This document shows positions 59,390 through 64,000 of a stretch of 64,000 nucleotides of DNA, one piece after another. Position numbers and translations under genes: made by a program. Source of the stretch: Crocodylus rhombifer (Eukaryota; Chordata; Crocodylia; Crocodylidae); NCBI GenBank assembly GCA_038503035.1, contig JAVSML010000029.1:633708-697707 (forward strand). Reading direction: 5' to 3'. Position 1 is the first letter of the stretch. Each line of letters opens with the position of its first letter. The notes under the pieces are model-generated. The model saw only the letters and a list, made by a program, of their open reading frames with translations. It made no database searches and was not told the DNA's origin.

Positions 59390-62152
59390 TTCAACAGAGT
59401 CAGGGGATGGGGAAGCAGAGGATAAGGAGAAACTAAGATCAGTGAGGCACGAGCAATGCACTGGATTAGCCCAGGTTAGCATTAAGATAAGCACTAAGGG
59501 GTGGCATAGACATAAGGACAGGGGGGGATCAAGGTTACCCATTGAGGGGCTTAAATGGCTCTACACTAATGCAAGAAGCATGGGGAACAAGCAGGAGAAA
59601 CTTGCACTCCTGCTTGCAAGCAACAACTTTGACCTGGTTGGACTAACAGAAACCTGGTGGGACCCAACTCATGATTGGGCAGTAGGTGTTGAAGGTTACA
59701 GGTTGTACAGAAGGGATAGAGTGGGGAAAAAGGGGTGGGGGTTGTTGCTCTCTGTGTTAAGGAACAATATACATCTTCTATAATCAAGATGGAATCAGAG
59801 GGGAGGGCCAAACCGAGGTACTGTGGGTCAGCATACAAGGGGGTCATGGGGAAAGGGTCTACTATAGACCGCCTCACCAGGAGGATGAGCTAGATCTGGA
59901 ATTCTCCAGACACCCCTCAGAGGCTGTATGGTCAAGACATATGTTTGTCATGGGTGACCTAAACTACCCTGACATCTGAGGAGCAGTCAGTGAAATCTAA
60001 CCACTCACGTAGGTTCTTAACCTGCATACAGGACTTCCACCTAATGCAGGAGGTATACGATNNNNNNNNNNCTGGTGAAATGGGGGTCCAGGAAGGAAGG
60101 TCGTTTCTCAAGGGAGTGATCCTACAGGCACAGAAGGAGACAATCCCATTGTGCATAGAAGGGGGCAAAGGGGCCAACAAGACCACTTGGCTAAACAGGG
60201 AAGTTCAGCAAAGCCTAAGGACAAAGAAAGAGGTATACAGGCTGTGGAAACAGGGGGTAGCTACCAAGGAAGAATATACTTCCCTGGCTCGCACTTGCCA
60301 GGAATCAGTTAGGAAGGCCAAAGCAGGATTAGAACTTAGACTGGTGACAAAAATTAAGGACAACAAAAAGTCCTTCTTCAGGTGTATAGGGAGCAAAAGG
60401 AAGGCTCAGGGTAGCATAGGACCCCTACAGGACAAACTAGGGCTATTGGTGACAGAGAGGGGGGACAAAGCTGAGCTCGTCAATGAGTTCTTTGCATCTG
60501 TATTCCTAGACACAGACCAAGACAAATCTCCCAGTTGGATCATAGACAGACACAGGAGGGACACCAGCCCACCAACTGTTAGTGCAGACTTAGTGAAGGG
60601 GCACTTGGAGGGGCTGGATGTGTTCAAATCAGCAGGCCCGAATGAACTTCATCCAAGGGTGCTGAAGGAATTGGCAAGTGTCATAGCAGAGCCACTGGCT
60701 CGGGTGCTCAAAAACTCATGGTGTTCAGTCAGGTCCCAGAGGACTAGAAAAGGGCCAATGTAGTCCCTATTTTTAAGAAGGGGAGGAAGGAGGAGCCAGG
60801 AAACTATAGACCAGTTATTCTCATCTCTATCCTTGGAAAAACTCTGGAAAAAATCATTAAGGATCACATTTGTGGGAGCCCAGCAGGGGAAATAATGCTT
60901 AAAGGAAATCAGCACGGGTTCATTGCAGGTAGATCCTGCCTGACTAACCTTGTTCTTTTTATGACCACATCACAAAATGCTTTGATGCAGGAGTCAAGGT
61001 AGATGTCATCTACCTAAACTTTAAGAAGGCCTTTGATATGGTATCGCATTCTGTTCTCATAAATAAACTGACAGGCTGTGATATAGATGATTACACAGTC
61101 AGGTGGGTGGCAAATTGGCTTAGGGGTTACACCCAGAGAGTGATGGTAGATGGGTTGATACCGACCTGGAAAGAAGTGGGCAGTGGAGCCCCGCAAGGCT
61201 TAGTCTTTGGACTGGTGCTATTCAATGTCTTCTTCAGCAACTTGGACGAGGGTGTCAAGAGCACCCTGTCCAAGTTTGTGGATGATACCAAATTATGGGG
61301 CAAAGTAAACATATCAGAAGGTAGGGAATGGATCCAGGTGGATCTGGACAGGTTGGAAAAATGGGCAGAACCAAATAGGATGCAGTTTAACAAAGACAAG
61401 TGCAAAGTTCTGCATTTGGACAAAAAGAACCACCAACACACTTACAGGCTGGGGGATGACCTTCTCAGCAGCACACCAGTGGAAAGGGATTTTGGAGTCA
61501 TAGTTGACTCCAAAATGAACATGAGTCGTCAATGTGATGAAGTGATCAACAAGGCTAACCGCACTTTATCATGCATTAGTAGATGCATGACAAACAGGTC
61601 CAGGGAGGTGCCGCTTCCCCTCTATGTGGCACTGGTCAGGCCACAGTTGGAGTACTGCATCCAGTTTTGGGCAACACACTGTAAGAGGGATGTGGAGAAT
61701 CTTGAGAGGATTCGGAGGAGGCCGCTCATATGGTCAGAGGCCCTACGAGGAGAGACTGAGGGACCTAGATTTCTTCGGCCTTCGCAAGAGAAGGCTGAGA
61801 GGTGATCTTGTGGCTGGCTATAAATTCATCAGGGGAGGGTAGCAGGGAATAGGAGATACTCTATTTACTAGGGACCCCCTGGAGTAACTAGGAACAATGG
61901 CCACAAATTGACATAGAGCAGATTTAGGTTGGACATTAGAAAGAACTTCTTCATAGTAAGGGTTGCCAGAATCTGGAATGGGCTTCCAAGGGAGGTGGTG
62001 CTCTCCCCTACCTTGGGGTCTTCAAGAGGAGACTGGACAAACACCTAACTGGAGTCGTCTGACCCCAGCACTCTTTCCTGCCCAGGGCAGGGGGTTGGAC
62101 TCAATGACCTGCTGAGGTCCCTTCTGACCCTAACATCTATGAATCTATGAGT
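59390..62152 (+). mobile_element. Long CR1 LINE with assembly gap, inactive
   Basis: This is the longest CR1 in the window. The endonuclease starts at about 59550 with LYTNARSMGNKQEKL and GLTETWWDPTHDWAVGVEGY. The linker and RT follow: KKSFFRCIGSKRK, NEFFASVF, FKSAGPNELHPRVLKELASV and GNWLRGYTQR-like codons. Motif A here reads YLNFKKAFDMV, so the catalytic Asp is Asn. GAPQGLVFG replaces GVPQGSVLG, and motif C is FVDD. The C-terminal region continues to LEYCIQFW and further frameshifted codons. The 3' end is AATGACCTGCTGAGGTCCC then CATCTATGAATCTATGA at about 62150. Frames break near 59783, 60763 and 61805. It is missing residues at the N gap. Confidence 0.93.
60062..60071. other. Assembly gap (10 N) inside CR1
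   Basis: Ten unknown bases lie between codons for HLMQEVYD, near the end of the endonuclease, and GEMGVQEGRSFLKGVILQ, in the linker. By comparison with CR1 organisation roughly 90-100 residues should lie between these motifs. The true gap is therefore probably about 300 bp and the 10 N is a placeholder. Confidence 0.9.
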
Positions 62153-62484
62153 CAGCAAGGCTGTTAATAAGAAACATCATCCACCCCCATGGGCAGATCT
62201 AAGATGTTGAAAAGTGAAGTGCAAGTCATATGATCTATCATTGCGCATAACACAACACAAATTTTTCTCCAATTTAAAAAAGGAGCTCAAAGCTTTACTA
62301 AAAACCTAGGGGCATAGAGCTATATTATTCAGTTTAAGATTGAAACAAAACCAAATATAACTTTACTGGAACATACATTTATTTTCTATATGATATGTAA
62401 AAATACAACTGAGCAAAAAATAATCAAAAGATGTTGTTTATTAGGCCTGTAGTCATTAGAAATACATGTACATCTGTTTTACAG
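62153..62484. other. No gene; likely intron flank
   Basis: AT-rich sequence ending in the polypyrimidine ACATCTGTTTTACAG of the candidate exon. Confidence 0.4.
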
Positions 62485-62675
62485 GTTCATGAAACAATAT
62501 ATAGACTTCTTGAGCATCTTCACAGTGTATCCAATACTTTACTGAATGTTGTTTCCACACCTGAGTTAATGTTTGTAGCTACAGTTAAAAACAGTCTGCA
62601 AGGCTGTGATATAGGTGCTACATTACCAGAAGCAGCAAATAGCAGCATAGCAGAAGAAAGGATAGCTCAACTAGT
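62485..62675 (+). CDS. Candidate internal exon of an unidentified gene
   Basis: This 191-nt plus-strand block is open. A strong acceptor (ACATCTGTTTTACAG then G) precedes it and donor GTAAGA follows. It starts in phase 0 and ends with two extra bases, implying a phase-2 downstream intron. The roughly 63 residues include VHETIYRLLEHLHSV, TPELMFVATVKNSLQGCDIG and SSIAEERIAQLV. These are helix-rich with a short loop, and unlike any transposon protein I know. An alternative donor 2 bases earlier (GTGTAA) would give 189 nt, a multiple of three. The strand is opposite to the other two candidate exons, so it is not the same gene unless one call is wrong. I do not recognise the family. Confidence 0.5.
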
Positions 62676-63054
62676 GTAAGATCACAACCATTAAAAAGGA
62701 GAGAGGGTCATTAATACCTGAGGAGTGAAGAAAGTTTAGTAGGAATCAGGTTGATAATAATGAGTCTTGCAGTCAGTTGACTCCCTAAGCAGTGCCTGAA
62801 TACAAATAGGTAGACCAGGAATCCAGAAGCAGAGTAAAACTACACCATTGCACTCCTTCTGGATCCTCCCATATCCACACCCAAGGGAAGGTGTGGTTGG
62901 GAGCACAACACATTTTGAAAAATACCACTCCTGTTAGTTAAGGTTAAGATTCAAGGTAATGCTGACTCTTAGAGTCAGCTTCAAAGTTGGCTCATCCCAA
63001 GGAGGCTCTTATGTTTGTATGACAGGAGCCAACATACACCCCAAGGAAATATGA
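62676..63054. other. No gene recognised
   Basis: Unique sequence downstream of the candidate exon, presumably intron. Confidence 0.4.
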
Positions 63055-63908
63055 CTAGGTACAGACATTCAAAAAGCCTGACGCAGAATTAATCTAAGTT
63101 ATGTGATTTCTGTAAGCAATATGGTTTGGATCAGAAGTGAACAGAACACACATTTGCCCTTTGGTGTGAGGAGGCAAATCTTAGACTGAGTTTCACCATT
63201 TTTACACCTGTCTGTGTGTTTCATAGTTTCTAGGGTCGGAAGGGACCTGAGTAGATCATCTAGTCCGGCCCCCTGCCATGGCAGGAAAGAGTACTGGGAT
63301 CAAACGACCCCAGCAAGGTGTTCATCCAGCCTCCTCTTAAACACCCCCAGGGTAGGAGCCAGCACCACTTCTCTTGGAAGCTGGTTCCAGACCCTAGCCG
63401 CCCTGACCGTGAAGTAGCGCCTCCTGATAGCCAACCTAAACCTACCCTCTGCCAGCTTGTGACCGTTATTCCTGGTCACTCCTGGCGGTGCTCGGGGGAA
63501 CAGTGACTCCCCCAATGCCTGCTGGTCCCCCCTGACTAGTTTATAACAGGCCACAAGATCCCCCCTCAGCCTTCTCTTGTGGAGGCTGAATAGGTTCAGG
63601 TCCCATAGCCTCTCCCCGTAGGGCCTGCCCTGTTGTCCCCTGATCATGCGAGTGGCCCTCCTCTGGACCCTCTCCACGCTGTCGACATCCCTCTTGAAGT
63701 GTGGCGCCCAGAACTGGACGCAGTACTCCAGCTGCGGCCTGACCAGTGCTGCATAGAGGGGGAAGATCCTCCCATATCCACTGTGTGCTGAACTTCAGTC
63801 CTGTTACAGGTATAGACTGGTTTTGTGTGCTGAGATTCTCTTCTGTAACGGGTATGGACCAGGTTCCAAACACTTATATGGGTTAAAAGTGCAAAATCTG
63901 TGCCTGGC
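63055..63908 (-). mobile_element. CTAGGGACAGA-family transposon split by a CR1
   Basis: The left terminus is CTAGGTACAGACATTCAAAA and the right is the complement of GCCAGGCACAGATTTTGC. Removing the nested CR1 and one duplication leaves about 285 bp, close to the 278-bp copy at 29941-30218. Shared internal motifs are GGCAAATCTTAGACTGAG and GTGCTGAACTTCAG with CTGTTACAGGTATAGACTGG. Orientation is opposite to that copy. Confidence 0.8.
63219..63780 (-). mobile_element. CR1 LINE 3' fragment nested in a transposon
   Basis: The plus strand reads TTTCATAGTTTCTAGGGTCGG at the element's 3' end. The coding region on the minus strand (63300-63677) has VQRRATRMIRGQQGRPYGER, LFSLHKRRLRGDLVACYKL, NNGHKLAEGRF and RVWNQLPREVV, then FKRRLDEHLAGVV and a stop. 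Perfect 7-bp direct repeats CTGTGTG at 63212-63218 and 63781-63787 bracket it. It is 5'-truncated but has no frameshift over the C-terminal 125 codons, so it is a fairly recent insertion. Confidence 0.92.
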
Positions 63909-64000
63909 ATATGAGCGTGAGATGGAAAGAGGGGCCTCCTCTTGCACAAGAGCTAAGTGGAGAACAATCTTCAACTTCACACCTGATAATTCACACCAGA
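63909..64000. other. Window end, nothing recognised
   Basis: Flanking unique sequence. Confidence 0.4.

Noticed and set aside
59990..60763. 257-codon frame crossing the N gap as one protein
   Set aside because: Continuity through ten unknown bases is accidental. The motifs on the two sides are not adjacent in CR1.
1..64000. CRISPR array, operon or phage-like defence system
   Set aside because: No regularly spaced identical repeats, no prokaryotic gene density or ribosome-binding sites. All evidence points to vertebrate nuclear DNA.

Overview
The window reads as nuclear DNA of a reptile-grade amniote, most likely a crocodilian, with turtle as the main alternative. It is AT-rich and almost free of long open frames. 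It carries many CR1-type LINEs of the archosaur/turtle kind, whose 3' ends contain repeats of the TTTCATAGA and ATTCTATGA type. It also carries many short hAT-like non-autonomous DNA transposons and MIR-like SINEs. There are no bacterial-style operons, no rRNA or intact tRNA genes and no CRISPR array. The sequence looks intronic or intergenic within large vertebrate genes.

Host gene content is thin. Three short blocks behave like internal exons, with an open frame, protein-like composition and plausible splice signals at both ends: 18366-18565 (minus), 45948-46182 (minus) and 62485-62675 (plus). I could not assign any of them to a named gene. The two minus-strand blocks could belong to one large minus-strand gene, but their phases do not join directly. 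The plus-strand block needs a second gene or a different explanation.

Layout. 1-8.5 kb: unique DNA, hAT-like MITEs at 1510-1760, 3334-3567 and 5093-5559, then an LTR-promoter-like and minisatellite-like region at about 6480-7480. 8.5-10.5 kb: a CR1 on the minus strand with a 526-codon reverse-transcriptase frame. 10.9-11.4 kb: the tail of another retroelement. 15.2-17.7 kb: an LTR-like GC-rich block, a CR1 fragment and a 773-bp foldback-type transposon. 18.4 kb: candidate exon. 19.6-20.5 kb: a half transposon fused to a promoter-like sequence. 26.8-30.2 kb: three DNA transposons. 33.3 kb: a hAT MITE with a perfect 8-bp target duplication. 37.5-41.9 kb: SINEs, MITEs, a Penelope-like tail and microsatellites. 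44.8-46.2 kb: an old CR1 and a candidate exon. 47.3-49.6 kb: a GC-rich composite ending in a large palindrome. 51.4-52.9 kb: a decayed CR1. 57.4-58.4 kb: a complete 742-bp transposon beside a hAT-like MITE. 59.4-62.2 kb: a long CR1 interrupted by a 10-N gap. 62.5 kb: candidate exon. 63.1-63.9 kb: a small transposon with a CR1 inserted in it.

The most coherent less-familiar signal is a transposon family with CTAGGGACAGA termini. It occurs at least seven times here, in size classes of about 280, 495 and 745-775 bp, with the two ends distinct from each other. One member carries a nested CR1, and another location shows two copies of the same end head to head as a palindrome.
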